Shown: positions 1-11,933, counted from the stretch's first letter. The stretch is DNA of 64,000 nt from Pelecanus crispus (GCF_030463565.1 NC_134675.1:16947862-17011861); one strand, 5' to 3'. Numbers and translations are program-made. Notes: generated by a model from the letters alone, not told the origin.

Positions 1-370
1 ATGGGTTCCAAGAGGATTTGCTCCATCACCTTTCCAGGGATTGAGGTGAGGCTAACTGTTCCCTGGATCTTCCCTCTTGAAGATGGGAGTGACACTTGCT
101 TTCTTCCAGTCCTCGGGAACCTCCCCTGATCACCATGACTTTTCAAAGATGATAAAGAGCAGCCTTGCGATGACGTCGGCCACTTCCTTCAACATCCTCA
201 GATACATCCCATCAGGTCCCATGGACTTATGTATATCTAATTGGCTTAACTGATCCTTAACTTGATCTTTCTACTGTGGATACTGCTTCACTCTCACAGA
301 CTCTGCTAGTAGCATCAGGGACCTTGGAGGCCTGAGGGAAAAACTTACTAGTGAAAAATGAGGCAAAAAG
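1..370 (-). mobile_element. CR1 LINE fragment, older copy (RT region, left half)
   Basis: Read on the minus strand, this is degenerate CR1 reverse-transcriptase sequence just upstream of the RT core. It includes a recognisable stretch equivalent to the conserved VSLTSIPGKVMEQI segment at the very left edge. The frame has several stops, so it is a fossil. The element runs off the window at position 1. It continues to the right only after position 1117, because a second CR1 in the opposite orientation interrupts it. Confidence 0.8.
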
Positions 371-1116
371 GGAAATGCCAAGTTCTCCACCTGAGGAGGA
401 ATAACCCCATGCAGCAGTATAGGCTGAGGGCTAACAGCTGGAAAGCAGTTTTGCAGAAAAGGACCTGGAGGTCCTGGTGGACACCAAGCTGAACGTAAGC
501 CAGCAATGTGCTGTTGTGGCAAAGGCGGCCAACAAGGAAGGCCTGCATTGCCAACAGGTCAAAGGAGGTGATTCTTCCCCTCTACTCAGCACTGGTGAGA
601 CCATATCTGGAGTACTGTGTTCAGTTCTGGGCTCCCCAGTACAAGCAAGATATGGACATACTTGAGACAGTCCAGCAAGGGGGCTCAAGATGATTAAGGG
701 ACTGGAGCATCTCTCCTATGAGGAAAGGTTGAGAGAGCTGGGACTGTTTAGCCTGGAAAAGCGAAGGCTCAGGGGGGATCTTATCAATGTGTCTAAATAC
801 CTGATAGGAGGTTGTAGAGAAGATGGAGCCAGATTCTTCTCACTGGTGCCCAGTGACAGGGTGAGAAGTGGTGGGCACAAATGGAAACACAGGAAATTCC
901 ACTGAAAAATTCACATAAGAAAACTTTTTTACTGAGGGTGGTCAAACAGTGGAATAAGTTGCCTAGAGAGGTTGTGGCATCTACGTCCTTGTAGATATTC
1001 AGAATTTGACTTGTCATAGCCCTGAGCAACTTGCTCTAGTTGACCCTTCTTTGAGCAAGGATGTTGGATTAAATAATCTCAAGAAGTTCCTTCCTCAATG
1101 ATTCTGTGATTCTATG
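371..1116 (+). mobile_element. CR1 LINE 3' end, nested inside another CR1
   Basis: This 5'-truncated CR1 covers the C-terminal end of ORF2 and the 3' UTR. The reading frame is broken, but pieces such as [19 protein letters not shown] (about 686-750) are typical of the CR1 C-terminus. It ends in the characteristic CR1 tail with attctgtgattctatg at about 1100-1116. The opposite-strand CR1 flanks it on both sides, so this copy is the younger insertion. Confidence 0.85.
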
Positions 1117-1300
1117 AAAAAATGCATAGAGCACCTCAGCCTTTTCTGTGTCCTTTGTCCCTAGGTCCCCTGCCCCATTGAGCAGCAAGCCCATGTTTTC
1201 CTTGGCCTTCCTTTTGCTGCTAATATGCTTATAGAAGCCTTTCTTGTTGTCTTTCACATCCCTTGTTTGACTGGAGACTCATTTCTGTCAGTGAACAGTG
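1117..1300 (-). mobile_element. CR1 LINE fragment, older copy (right half)
   Basis: Minus-strand CR1 sequence from the linker between endonuclease and RT (motif KDNKKGFYKHISSKRKAKEN, about 1195-1255). It is the upstream continuation of the fragment at 1-370. The two halves meet at about 370 and 1117 around the nested CR1. The boundary near 1300 is approximate. Confidence 0.7.
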
Positions 1301-4300
1301 CCTAATTAATCTCCTTTTCTGGGTAAATACATAAAAGAGGCCAGACTTGTAGAATACTTCTCAAGATACATCTAAAATGCAATTTACTATATGGTTAATA
1401 CTTGTGGAATAGATTCACTAATTTATAGGTTTGGACTTGTTTCAAAACATTAACTTTGTATAATTGGTCAGAGATGGAACACTAGTAGAGTTGATGCAGG
1501 AAGTTGAGCAGACTTATAGATAATTTAAAACTTTTCTGTACGACATTTGAATTTCATTGTTTAATAGGTGTTTTTGAGGAAAAGGCTGACTTTGACAGCT
1601 TAAGACTGACCTTAAGCTAAAAGATATATTACAGGGTATTGTCGTGTCCCACCTGATATTCAGCCTTTAGCAAAACCATAGTATCCAGTTTCTGTTAAGT
1701 TTGGAGTGTTAGTTTTCCTTTTTAAGGAAATCATGTTATATTTATTCATACAGGAGGAAGAAAAGCAGACATGCACTTTTTATCCACTTTTGAAAGTAGT
1801 ACTGAAATCATATGTTGGATTTTTTTTGGAGGAAATAGATTCCTGACATTCTGTAAGATGTTTTCATTTGTGAAAAGTATCTTCCTTGGAACTAAATTGG
1901 TTCAACATGACTGAAATTTTGCTTTGTTTCCTGAAGTCAACCTCTAGGCTAATTTCTTTCCTGAGGTTTGCTTGTGTCCTTGAAATAAAAAAGACTCTTC
2001 TGGTTTGGTTTTGACAACTCTTGGTTTTTAAAGCTGTGTTTCTATGTTTGTGTATTGTCAGTGACGCATCAAATTCAAGATGTTTTCACCTATGCATGTC
2101 TGTTATGCTCAGGTTGCTGCTCTCTATGCCAATTTATTTTTTGTATGGCTGTGCTTTAAGAGGAATCCCCCTTCTGATTCTTTTTTCCAAATGGGTTACT
2201 TCATGTATCTGTTAAAGAAAGTAGTGGTGTAATCAGATGAATTGGCACAACTGGGGTTGGAAGAAATGAAAACATTTTAAATTGGATCTTCCTCTGACAG
2301 GATGAGGAATTATAGCCTAACAGTAGCATGTAATGAATGGGGGTGCTCGAGTTCCTTTTGGTATTCTAAGATAGCAACTCATATTCTAGACTCAGTGGAA
2401 AATTCTTTAATAGTGTTACATGAATAAGTTGAATAGTAGCTTTGGACTTCAAAACATTCTGGACCTTTCTGTCTTATGGAGTGCTGTAGAAAGTTTCTTG
2501 ATGTTCTAAAGTAAGTTTGTTTGAGCTACTGCTTGTGTTTCACACTTTGGAGTGACTGAGATTTTAAGCCACAGAAAAGTGGATGCTGAATTTTTGGCAC
2601 CAGGTTAGTGTGACAGGTTGAGAAGGCTGATTATTGATACTTGCCTCTCATTATCCTGTTTCTGGTACTGGAACTTTTGCATACTTCCTGTAAATGTCAT
2701 GAGCAAGCTAAAATAATACTGTTCAATGTTTTTTCTTCTTGAGCCAAACATCACATAAATTTTTACTGTCTATACAGCCGTCTGCTGAGAGAAACTAAAA
2801 ATATAGTTTTAAAGAATCTTACCAATTTAAGATTACAATTTTAACTTGAGTGTATCATTAGGATGAAGTAGAATCAGTAGATGTTTAAGACTAATAAATA
2901 GAAGACAAGGTCATACTTCATTTGTGCTCTGTAAAAGCAGTCTCAGTGTGCCCTCTGTTTTGTCACTTTCCAAGTTTGACACTTTTTGACACATAAACAA
3001 AAGGAAGAAATATTTTAAAAATAGAAGGCATTTGAAGAACCAGAATATTTGGCAGTAGTGGTTCAGTAGTTAAAACCAAATGCAGTTGAGTTTTTTGGGT
3101 TTTGTTTTTTTAATTGACTGGTTAACAAATTGTGGTTGTAATTTCTTTTTGTGTAAATCCTCAGAAGACCAGTGTAAGGATTTGAAATTACAACTGAGAT
3201 GTGCTGTCATGTCTTTCACACAGAAAGACCTCCATTCTTTGACAGTTTTAGATGCAGTGCCCTTGAGGACTAAGTTAATGATTTAGTATCATTCTTGAAA
3301 AAAAGATTGATATCAAATTTCAGCCTTTCTTGCTGCTTTCTGATATCTCTGAAGCATGTGTTGTGCCCCCTGCCCCGAGTCTTTCAGGAGAAACTTATGA
3401 TTTGGATACTTCAGAAGATTCCTTTATATCCAAAGCTAATGAAACTGATGTCATTGACAACAATAGAAAACTTTTACGTGTTTTTATTTTGTTTACGTGA
3501 GATGCTAATCAGTGTAATCCCTGTTAACAAAACTTCTCATTGTAATACACATATGAAGCACTGTTAAATTACGCAGTTCTATAGTTCTATTAGTATCACT
3601 GTTTTTATTAGGCAGTGCTTTGCACATGCTCACTATGCAGGATTTTCTTGTTGCAAGTATCTGTAAATAATGCAGGGCAGCTGCTACCAAACAAACATGT
3701 ACTAAGCTAAACAAAAATTAAAACAAAGTAGGTAATAGTCACCTGGTCCTTAGGTAATTGCTTTTACAGCTAAACAAGCTGCAGCAAAGCTCCAGACAGA
3801 CCAAGACAAGTCCAGATGAAGCCTGAGAAGTCCTGAAGCCTATGGTGTTAGCCATACACAAAGCCTGCGGCCTGTGTTAAGCAATGGCTACACCATATTT
3901 AATTGGTCATAAGGCTGCATTCTGCCAGTCAAAACCAGTTTTATAAGCTCTCTAGAGCCAAGAGAGTAGCTTGTCTGAACTGTTCATTTTGATATATGTC
4001 CCTTAATGACCTCATGTGTTTACCAGCAGATGGCTTATATATATAGCCCTTGGTTTTTTACCTTCCTGATTTTTGTGTCAATCTGATGTTGAATTAAACC
4101 AAAATATATTTGTATGTTAAACAAACAAATCTAAAGGAAAGCGTACATATCAAAATCCTGAATTACTGAATAATTTAAATTTCAGAATTAACACTGAATT
4201 AGTTATGAGTTGCATGACTATAGACTTAATTTTCAGGCTTTAGCTACTGCAGTACCAAACATGAGATGAATATGCTCTTTAAATCTTAGCACAGAAAATA

Positions 4301-5146
4301 ATTAAATAGGAATAAACAGAGAACTATACTTTAATTAGAAAAGGGATCTCTGCAAGCTTGACTTCTGGCACTCTCCAAAGCAAGGTAATTTGTGAAACTG
4401 CTGCTCATAGTCCATAGGACTGAATAAGTATTTTTGATGCCATTTTTTCTTTATTGCTTTTGATGCTTACAGCAGCTATAATTACAGAAAATACTAATGA
4501 TGCTTTCACTATACTAATCAAGCACTGTATGTTCACCTCAGAAGTGTAAGCAGAGTGACTTGCTGAATTACTGTATGTGTACTATTCCTAGGTAGGATTA
4601 GTGCAAAATGGACAACTGAATGAAAAATGTGTTGATTACATCTAAAATATATATAAAAAATAGAAATCTTGGCTTTGATATCTGTGTAGTTTGCATATCA
4701 TGAATGATGTGGCACAAATAGCATCAGTGCAGACTACCATGTCTTGCTTCCTACTACTGTGTGTTCTTCTGAGTTTTATAGTCCCGGAGATGCTAATTGT
4801 GAATTTTGACTCATACTCATCAGTCACTAGACTGACAGGACCTTTTATTCCCTATATAAGCTATCAAATAGACTGTGGGTTTGACCTGAACCAGTAAACT
4901 ACAAATGACTATAACCTTTACTTCCTACTTGAGCTATACCTTTGTCATTGTCTCTGCTGTTTGTGTTAAATCTTAAGGTTTTAATAAGTGGATAATGTTT
5001 CAAACAGTAACAGCTGTGCTATTGCTACTACTGTAACTATATATTTCTAGTTCTGTAACTAAGGAAATAACAGGAGAAGTATCCATTTGACTGATGGGAT
5101 TAAAAACTGTAATTTTAATAATCAGTAGTCCTTAGCTGTGTCTTTC
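1301..5146. other. Non-repetitive AT-rich stretch, no assigned gene
   Basis: I see no transposon signature here. The only coding-like signals are a short splice-acceptor-like site with an acidic reading frame near 1567-1613, a possible exon near 1755-1815, and a stronger one at 3173-3500 listed separately. The rest is AT-rich with frequent stops in all frames. It could be intergenic DNA or introns of an unrecognised gene. Confidence 0.4.
3173..3500 (+). other. Coding-like segment of an unrecognised gene or pseudogene
   Basis: After a splice-acceptor-like tract ending at about 3172 there is an open + frame to a TAG at about 3283. A second + frame runs stop to stop from 3282 to 3500 (72 codons, no Met). 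It has a clearly protein-like, acidic composition (for example SGETYDLDTSEDSFISKAN, about 3385-3440) and ends near a donor-like gtgaga at 3497. Joining the two frames would need a shift near 3275-3300. I do not recognise the protein. It may be one or two exons of a real gene, a decayed exon, or chance. Confidence 0.3.
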
Positions 5147-5251
5147 AGAATAGAATAGAATAGAACAGAACAGAACAGAACAGAATAGAATAGAATAGAA
5201 TAGAACAGAACAGAACAGAACAGAATAGAATAGAATAGAATAGAATAGAAT
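5147..5251. repeat. AGAAT/AGAAC pentanucleotide satellite
   Basis: There are 21 consecutive pentamers with no interruption, arranged as 3 AGAAT, 4 AGAAC, 4 AGAAT, 4 AGAAC and 6 AGAAT. The array abuts the 3' end of the minus-strand CR1 that follows. It is most simply read as an expansion of that element's terminal ATTCT-type repeat. Confidence 0.95.
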
Positions 5252-7690
5252 ATTTCAGTTGGAAAGGACCTACAACAATCATCTAGTCCAACTGCCTGAC
5301 CACTTCAGGGCTGACCAAAAGTTAAAGCATGTTATTAAGGGCATTGTCCAAATGCCTCTTTAAACACTGACAGGCATGGGGCATCGACCACCTCTCTAGG
5401 AAGCCTGTTCCAGTGTTTGACCACCCTCTCGGTAAAGAAAAGCTTCCTAATGTCCAGTCTAAACCTCCCCTGAAGCAGCTTTGAACCATTCCCACGCGTC
5501 CTGTCACTGGATACTAGGAAGAGGAGATCAGCACCTCCCTCTCCACTTCCCCTCCTCAGGAAGCTGTAGAGAGCAATGAGGTCGCTGCTCAGCCTCCTTT
5601 TCTCCAAACTAGACAAACCCAGAGTCCTTAGCCACTCCTCATAGGACATGCTTTCCAGCCCTTTCACCAGCTTTGTTGCCCTCCTCTGGACACATTCAAG
5701 GACCTTCACATCCTTCTTAAATTGTGGGGCCCAGAACTGCACACAGTACTCAAGGTGAGGCTACACCAACGCTGGATACAGCAGGATAATCACCTCTTTT
5801 GACTGGTTGGTTATGCTGTGTTTAATGCACCCCAGGATGCAGTTTGCCCTCTTGGCTGCCAGGGCACACTGCTGACTCCTATTGAGCCTGCTGTCAACCA
5901 GCACCCCCAGATCCCTTTCTGCAGGGCTGCTCTCCAGCCACTCCTCTCCCAATTTATACTTGTGCCCAGTGTTACTCTGTCACAGGTGCAGAATCTGGCA
6001 CTTGGACTTGTTAAATTTCATGCCATTGATGATTGCCCAATGCTCCAATCTATCTAGATCCCTCTGCAAGGCCTCTTGTCCCTCAAGAGAGTCAACAGCA
6101 CCTCCCAATTTGGTATCATCAGCAATCTTGCTAATGGTACATTCAACTCCTGAATCTAGATCATTGATAAAAATATTGAACAGAACTGGCCCTAGAATTG
6201 AACCCCGAGGAACACCACGGGTGACCGGCTGCCAGCCAGGTGTAGCCCCATTCACTACAACCCTTTGAGCCCTGCCGTTCAGGCAGTTCTTTACCCAGCA
6301 CACCATGTACCTGCTCATCTCACAGTTGGACAACTTGTCCAGAAGGATGCTGTGAGGGGCAGTATCAAAAGCCTCACTAAAATCCAGAAAGACTACATCC
6401 ACTGCCTTCCCTTCATCCACTAGGCGGGTGACCCTATCATAGAAGGATCTCAAATTAGTTAGACAGGACTTTCCCTTTGTGAACCCATGTTGACTGTGCC
6501 TGATGATTGCATTATTCTTTAAATGCCTTTCAGTAGTACCCAGTATGATCTTCTCCATAATTTTTCTAGGAACTGAGGTTAGACTAACAGGTCTGTAGTT
6601 TCCTGGGTCTTCCCTCACACCCTCCTTGTAAATTGGAATAACATTGACTAGCTTCCAGTCAGCAGGGACCTCCCCAGACTCCCAAGACCTTAGGTAGATG
6701 ATCGAGAAGGGTCCTGCCGTAACATCCTCTAGTTCCTTCAGTACTCTGGGATGAATCCCATCAGGCCGCATGGACTTGTGAACATTCAGCTGATACAGCT
6801 GGTCCCTTACAATTTCAGTGTCCACAAATGGAAAGTCACTGTTCCCGCTCTTGTGGCCCTCCGACTCAGGGGACCGGGCAGCCCAAGGTCTACCAGTATT
6901 ATTAAAGACTGAGGCAAAAAAAAGCATCGAATGCCTCTGCTTTTTCTTCAGCCCTATTAGTCAGGTGACCATCTTCAACAAGTGTCAGTCCAATGTTTTC
7001 CTTAGACCTCCTCTTGCTATTAAGGTACGTAAAAAAGCCCTTCTTGTCGTCTGACACAACACTGGCCAGTTTCAACTCTAATTGAGCTTTGGCCTTTTGT
7101 GCCTTCTCCCTGCATATATTACACAGCTCTGTAATCTTCCTGCGAAGCCTGACCTTGCTTCCAGAGATCATACAATTTCTTTTTCCTCTTGAGCTCCACG
7201 AGGAGTTCCCTGTTCAGCCAAGCTGGTCTTCTGCCCCGCTTGCTTGACTTGCGACACAATGGGATTGCCTGCTCCTGTGCTTTTAAAAGGTGGTTCTTAA
7301 AGACTGACCAGCACTCGTGGACTCCTAAGCCCTCAAAGGCAGATTCACGGGGGATCTGCTAAGTAGCTCCCTGAGTAGCTTAAAGTTTTCTCTCTTGAAG
7401 TCCAGGGTAGCAACTCTGCTGTCCTTTTTTCTCATTACACTGAAAATTTTAAACTCAACCATTTCATGATCACTGTGGCCAAGACAGCCACCTACCATCA
7501 CATCTCCCACGAATCCTTCTCTATTCGCAAACAACAAGCCTAGGAGGGCATCTTTCCTAGTTGGCTCACTGAGTACTTGTGACAAGAAGTTATCTCCCAC
7601 AAACTTCAGTAATTTCCAAGACCTACTTGTCACAGCAGTATGGTATTCCCAGCTGATTTCTGGGAAGTTGAAACTCCCATTGATTGTAAT
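5252..7690 (-). mobile_element. CR1 LINE, 5'-truncated, endonuclease C-terminus to 3' end
   Basis: About 2.4 kb on the minus strand. In 5'-to-3' order it holds the end of the AP-endonuclease domain (7325-7690, with the SDH motif written HSDHEMVEF), the linker (6902-7171), and the reverse transcriptase (5980-6927). The RT shows a motif A equivalent [12 protein letters not shown], motif [20 protein letters not shown] and motif C as IADDTKLGG. The C-terminal domain follows (5335-5742). Several frameshifts and stops separate the pieces. RT motif C reads IADD where most CR1 copies here have FADD. It is an inactive, moderately old copy. Confidence 0.9.
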
Positions 7691-8129
7691 TTCAGTAATT
7701 GATTGTAATTTCAGTAGAAAATAACACAACAGCTCTTTAAATAGATATAGAAACCCATGTTTGCTTTTAAACACCAATAGGGCATTGATGACGTTATTGG
7801 AGAGCTACTTGTTCAGCATGATGAGAATCCATAGTCAGTGGGCTTATGATGCATGAACAAAACCTGTTCTACAGTATTCAATAAGCAGTTAAATTATTGT
7901 GCTTCTTTCTGTATTAGGATAGCAAGGAAGAAAACTGCTTTTCTTCAGTTGCAGAGATACTAAAACAGTGACAATGGAAATATAAACAGTACAATGAGTG
8001 CGTTGCCTACTGTTTACTTGAATAAAAGCTCTTCAGGATCCAGCTCAGCAAAAGTCCCCTTCACTGCAGTCATAGGAGGCTTTACAAACTGTATAGATTA
8101 TTCAATATTTTATAGTAAGATAAGATTCT
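7691..8129. other. No gene or recognisable element
   Basis: AT-rich sequence. The only structure seen is a short direct duplication (attgattgtaatttcagta, about 7680-7717) at the 5' end of the CR1. Confidence 0.5.
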
Positions 8130-8595
8130 GAACACTGGACCTGTGTTTTGGTGGGTTTTTCTTTAAAGTGGTGAGAAGACACCAGAAGCTGTCCCCATGT
8201 GGGATAGAGCCAGTGCCAGCCGGCTCCAGGATGGATCCGCTGTTGACCAAAGCTGAGCCAATCAATGACATTCGTAGCACTTCTGTAATAACATATTTAA
8301 GAAAGGGTAACAAAACACTGCAAAACAGCAGATGGGAGAGAGGAATGAGAATATGTGAGAGCAACAACCCTGCAGACACCACGGTCAGTGAAGAAGGAGG
8401 GGGGGGAGGAGGTGCTCCAGGCACCGGAGCAGAGATTCCCCTGCAGTCTGTGGTGACCATGGTGAAGCAGGCTGTCCCCCTGCAGCCCATGGAGGTTAAC
8501 GGTAGAGCAGATATCCACCTGCAGCCCGTGGAGGACCCCATGCTGGAGCAGGTGGATGTGCCCAAAGGAGGCTTTCACCGCATAGGAATTGTTGC
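8130..8595 (+). mobile_element. LTR fragment, family B (5' part)
   Basis: It matches the 5' half of the long LTR copies at 35126-36201 and 52088. Shared features are ccagccggctcc near 8215, the gccaatcaatgac box, catatttaagaaagggtaac near 8292, and the run of ctgcagcccatgg/ctggagcaggtg units at 8450-8560. Both ends are eroded or truncated. Open frames crossing it are LTR sequence, not genes. Confidence 0.75.
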
Positions 8596-8766
8596 ACACT
8601 GAAGCCAGTTCTGGTTCCAACACTGCTGCACTTTGCTCAGTTTCATCAAAGTTCATTCTTCATTAAGCTGGGAAATTATTACTGTAATACCATTGATGTG
8701 GCATATAGCAACCATAAAAGAGATGACATACAGTATTATACAACAATTAACATCATACAATTCAGT

Positions 8767-9434
8767 TCATTGGCTGTTTTCACCCAAAATCAAATCCCCT
8801 TGAGGTACACATTGGACTTCCCCATCCTTTCGCATCACCCACCAAGGGCACCCAGGTCCTTGAGCAAAAGCAATCCCATGAATGGGTTTGCATTTGCCCA
8901 AGGAGGAAGTAACCCAGACTCTCTTCCCCAGCATATTTTTCATGTGCACTACAGGGACTTTATCTCCTTCTACAGTACGTAAAAGTTTTGATTGGGCAGG
9001 GCCACCTCGATTGGCAGATCCCCTGGTGTTGACTAACCAGGTGGCTTTTGCTAAATGTGTATTCCAGTGTTTGAATGTCCCACCACCCATTGCTCTCAGG
9101 GTAGTCTTTAACAGTCCATTGTATCGCTCAATTTTCCCAGAGGCTGGTGCATGGTAAGGGATGTGATACACCCACTCAATGCCATGCTCTTTGGCCCAGG
9201 TGTCTATGAGGTTGTTTCGGAAATGAGTCCCATTGTCTGACTCGATTCTTTCTGGGGTGCCATGCCGCCACAGGACTTGCTTTTCAAGGCCCAGGATGGT
9301 GTTCCGGGCGGTGGCATGGGGCACGGGATATGTTTCCAGCCATCCGGTGGTTGCTTCCACCATGGTGAGCACATAGCGCTTGCCGTGGCGGGTCTGTGGG
9401 AGTGTGATATAATCAATCTGCCAGGCCTCCCCAT
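8767..9434 (-). pseudogene. pol: ERVL integrase core fragment
   Basis: Integrase catalytic core of the minus-strand ERVL. In the frame 8767-9372 the second catalytic Asp lies in ESDNGTHF (9235-9237) and the Glu in GKIERYNG (9127-9129). These are exactly 35 residues apart, the canonical DD35E spacing. The first Asp region falls in the frame upstream (9380-9434), broken by a stop/shift near 9435. The C-terminal end, about residues 130-201, resembles the SH3-like tail of retroviral integrases. Confidence 0.85.
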
Positions 9435-9447
9435 ATTTATATTTTAG

Positions 9448-10395
9448 TCATCGTCCCCTATACCCGAGAGGCGTGAACTGCTTGGCTTGCTTGATTGCAG
9501 CGCATGTTTCACATTCATGAATAACCTGTGCAATACTGTCCATAGTTAAGTCGACCCCTCGATCACGAGCCCATCCATATGTTGCATCTCTTCCTTGATG
9601 GCCTGAGGCATCATGGGCCCACTGAGATATAAGTAATTCACCCTTATGTTGCCAGTCCAGATCCACCTGAGCCACTTCAATCTTAGCAGCCTGATCCACC
9701 TGCTGGTTGTTTTTATGTTCTTCAGTGGCCCAACTCTTGGGTACGTGAGCATCTACGTGATGAACTTTTACAACCAGGTTCTCTACCTGGGCAGCAATAT
9801 CTTGCCACAATGCGGCAGCCCAGATGGGTTTGCCTCTGCGCTGCCAGTTGCTCTGCTTCCATTGCTGCAACCACCCCCACAGGGCATTTGCCACCATCCA
9901 TGAGTCAGTATAGAGATAAAGGACTGGCCACTTTTCTCTTTCAGCAATATCTAAAGCCAGCTGGATGGCTTTCACCTCTGCAAACTGACTCGACTCCCCT
10001 TCTCCTTCAGCAGTTTCTGCGACTTGTCGTATAGGACTCCATACAGCAGCTTTCCACCTCCGATGCTTTCCCACAAGACGACAGGACCCATCAGTGAACA
10101 GGGCATATTGCTTTTCATTTTCTGGAAGTTTATTATACAGTGGGGCCTCTTCAGCACGTGTCACCTCCTCCTCTAGTGATATTCTAAGGTTTTTTCCTTC
10201 TGGCCAGTCCATGATCCCTTCCAAGATTCCTGGGCGACTGGGGTTTCCTATTCGAGCCCGTTGTGTGATCAATGCAACCCACTTACTCCATGTAGCATCA
10301 GTTGCATGATGTGTACAGGGGACCCTCCCTTTGAACATCCAGCCCAGCACCGGCAGTCGGGGTGCCAGCAGGAGCTGTGCTTCAGTACCAACCAC
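9448..10395 (-). pseudogene. pol: ERVL RNase H and integrase N-terminal domain
   Basis: A 315-codon open frame continuing the ERVL pol. Its middle holds an RNase H domain with the acidic set in LFTDGS (about 10079-10095), AEVKAIQLAL and YLYTDSWMV. The C-terminal third has the integrase His2Cys2 zinc-binding region (GHQGRD, then HECETCAAIKQ). The frame is open from end to end, so this part is well preserved. It is separated from RT and IN core only by frame breaks. Confidence 0.85.
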
Positions 10396-10407
10396 TTCCG
10401 AAGCAGA

Positions 10408-11166
10408 TCAAACCCCTTCATATGCTGCCAATATCTCTTTCTCAGTTGGAGTATAGCGGGCTTCGGATCCTCTGTATCCCTGACTCCAAAACCCTAGGGG
10501 TCGACCTCGAGTCTCCCCTGGTGCTTTCTGCCAGAGGCTCCAGGTAGGGCCATTCTCCCCGGCTGCGGTGTAGAGCACATTTTTAATATCCTGCCCTGCC
10601 CGGACTGGCCCAAGGGCTACGGCATGAACTACCTCTTGTTTAATTTGTTCAAAGGCTTGTTGTTGCTCAGGGCCCCATTTGAAATCATTATTCTTCCGGG
10701 TCACTTGATAGAGAGGGCTTACGATCTGGCTGTAATTTGGAATATGCATTCTCCAAAAACCCACAATGCCTAAGAAAGCTTGTGTTTCCTTTTTGCTAGT
10801 TGGTGGGGACATAGCTGCTATTTTGTTGATCACATCCATTGGGATCTGATGACGTCCATCTTGCCATTTTATTCCTAAAAAAAATTGGATCTCCTGTGCA
10901 GGTCCCTTGACCTTACTTTGTTTTATGGCAAAACCAGCCTTCAGAAGGATTTGGACTATTTTCTTTCCCTTCTCAAAAACTTCTTCTGCTCTATTGCCCC
11001 ACACAATGATGTCATCAATGTACTGCAGATGTTCTGGAGCTTCACCCTGTTCCAGTGCTGTCTGGATCAGTCCATGGCAAATGGTGGGGCTGTGCTTCCA
11101 CCCCTGGGCAGTCGGTCCCAGGTGTACTGAACACCCCTCCAGGTAAAAGCAAACTGGGGCCTGCAC
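10408..11166 (-). pseudogene. pol: ERVL reverse transcriptase, palm and thumb
   Basis: RT segment with the active-site YIDD box at 11011-11022 (QYIDDIIVWG) and the downstream KETQAFLGIVGFWR thumb/connection motif near 10780. A frame change near 11100 splits it from the upstream RT fingers, which are in the overlapping frame 11067-11933. The first 20 or so residues of this frame are out of register with RT, and the real homology starts at QGWKHSPTICHG. Confidence 0.85.
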
Positions 11167-11933
11167 TCTGCTGCCAAAGGGATGGAGAAAAATGCATTAT
11201 CGATGTCAATTGTGGCATACCACTTGGCTGCCTTTGACTCCAGTTTGTATTGAAGTTCTAGCATGTCTGGCACGGCAGCACTCAGTGGTGGTGTAAATTC
11301 GTTCAGGCCACGATAGTCCACTGTTAGTCTCCGCTCCCCATTACACTTTCTCACTGGCCATATGGGACTGTTAAAGTGTGAGCGAGTCTTGCTGATCACT
11401 CCCTGGCTCTCCAGTCGACGAATCAGGTTATGGATGGGAATCAGGGAATTTCGATTGGTGCGATATTGCCGCCGATGCACTGTTGTGGTAGCGATAGGTA
11501 CCTGTTGTTCTTTGACCCTCAGCAACCCCACAGCAGAAGGGTCCTCCGAGAGACCAGGCAAGGTGGACAGCTGTTTAATTTCCTCTGTCTCCAAAGCAGC
11601 TATCCCAAAAGCCCACCGGTACCCTTTTGGGTCCTTGAAATGCCCTCTCCTGAGGTAATCTATGCCAAGGATGCACGGAGCATCCGGGCCAGTCACAATG
11701 GGGTGCTTCTGCCACTCATTCCCAGTTAGGCTCACCTTGGCCTCCAATACGGTTAGCTGTTGGGATCCCCCTGTCACTCCAGAAATACAAATGGGTTCTG
11801 CCCCTCTATAGCTTGATGGCATTAGGGTACACTGTGCACTGGTGTCCCTTAGAGCCTTATACTCCTGTGGGTCTGATGTTCCAGGCCATCGAATCCACAC
11901 AGTCCAGTAAACTCGATTGTCCCTTTCCTCCAC
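11067..11933 (-). pseudogene. pol: ERVL protease and RT fingers/palm
   Basis: A 288-codon frame. Residues about 20-110 are a retroviral aspartic protease whose active-site triad reads DTS (11838-11846) where DTG is usual. The flap/dimer region ILGIDYLRRG (about residues 92-101) follows. Residues about 130-288 are the RT N-terminus, with LTVDYRGLNE and TIDIDNAFFSIPL carrying the first catalytic Asp. The frame leaves the RT register at about 11100. Confidence 0.85.

Noticed and set aside
5147..5251. CRISPR-like array
   Set aside because: A pure pentanucleotide satellite with no spacers, in a eukaryotic genome.
8110..8656. Overlapping open frames on both strands (up to 151 codons)
   Set aside because: They are translations of a family B LTR fragment with its repeated units; the same frames appear in each LTR copy and no protein family is evident.
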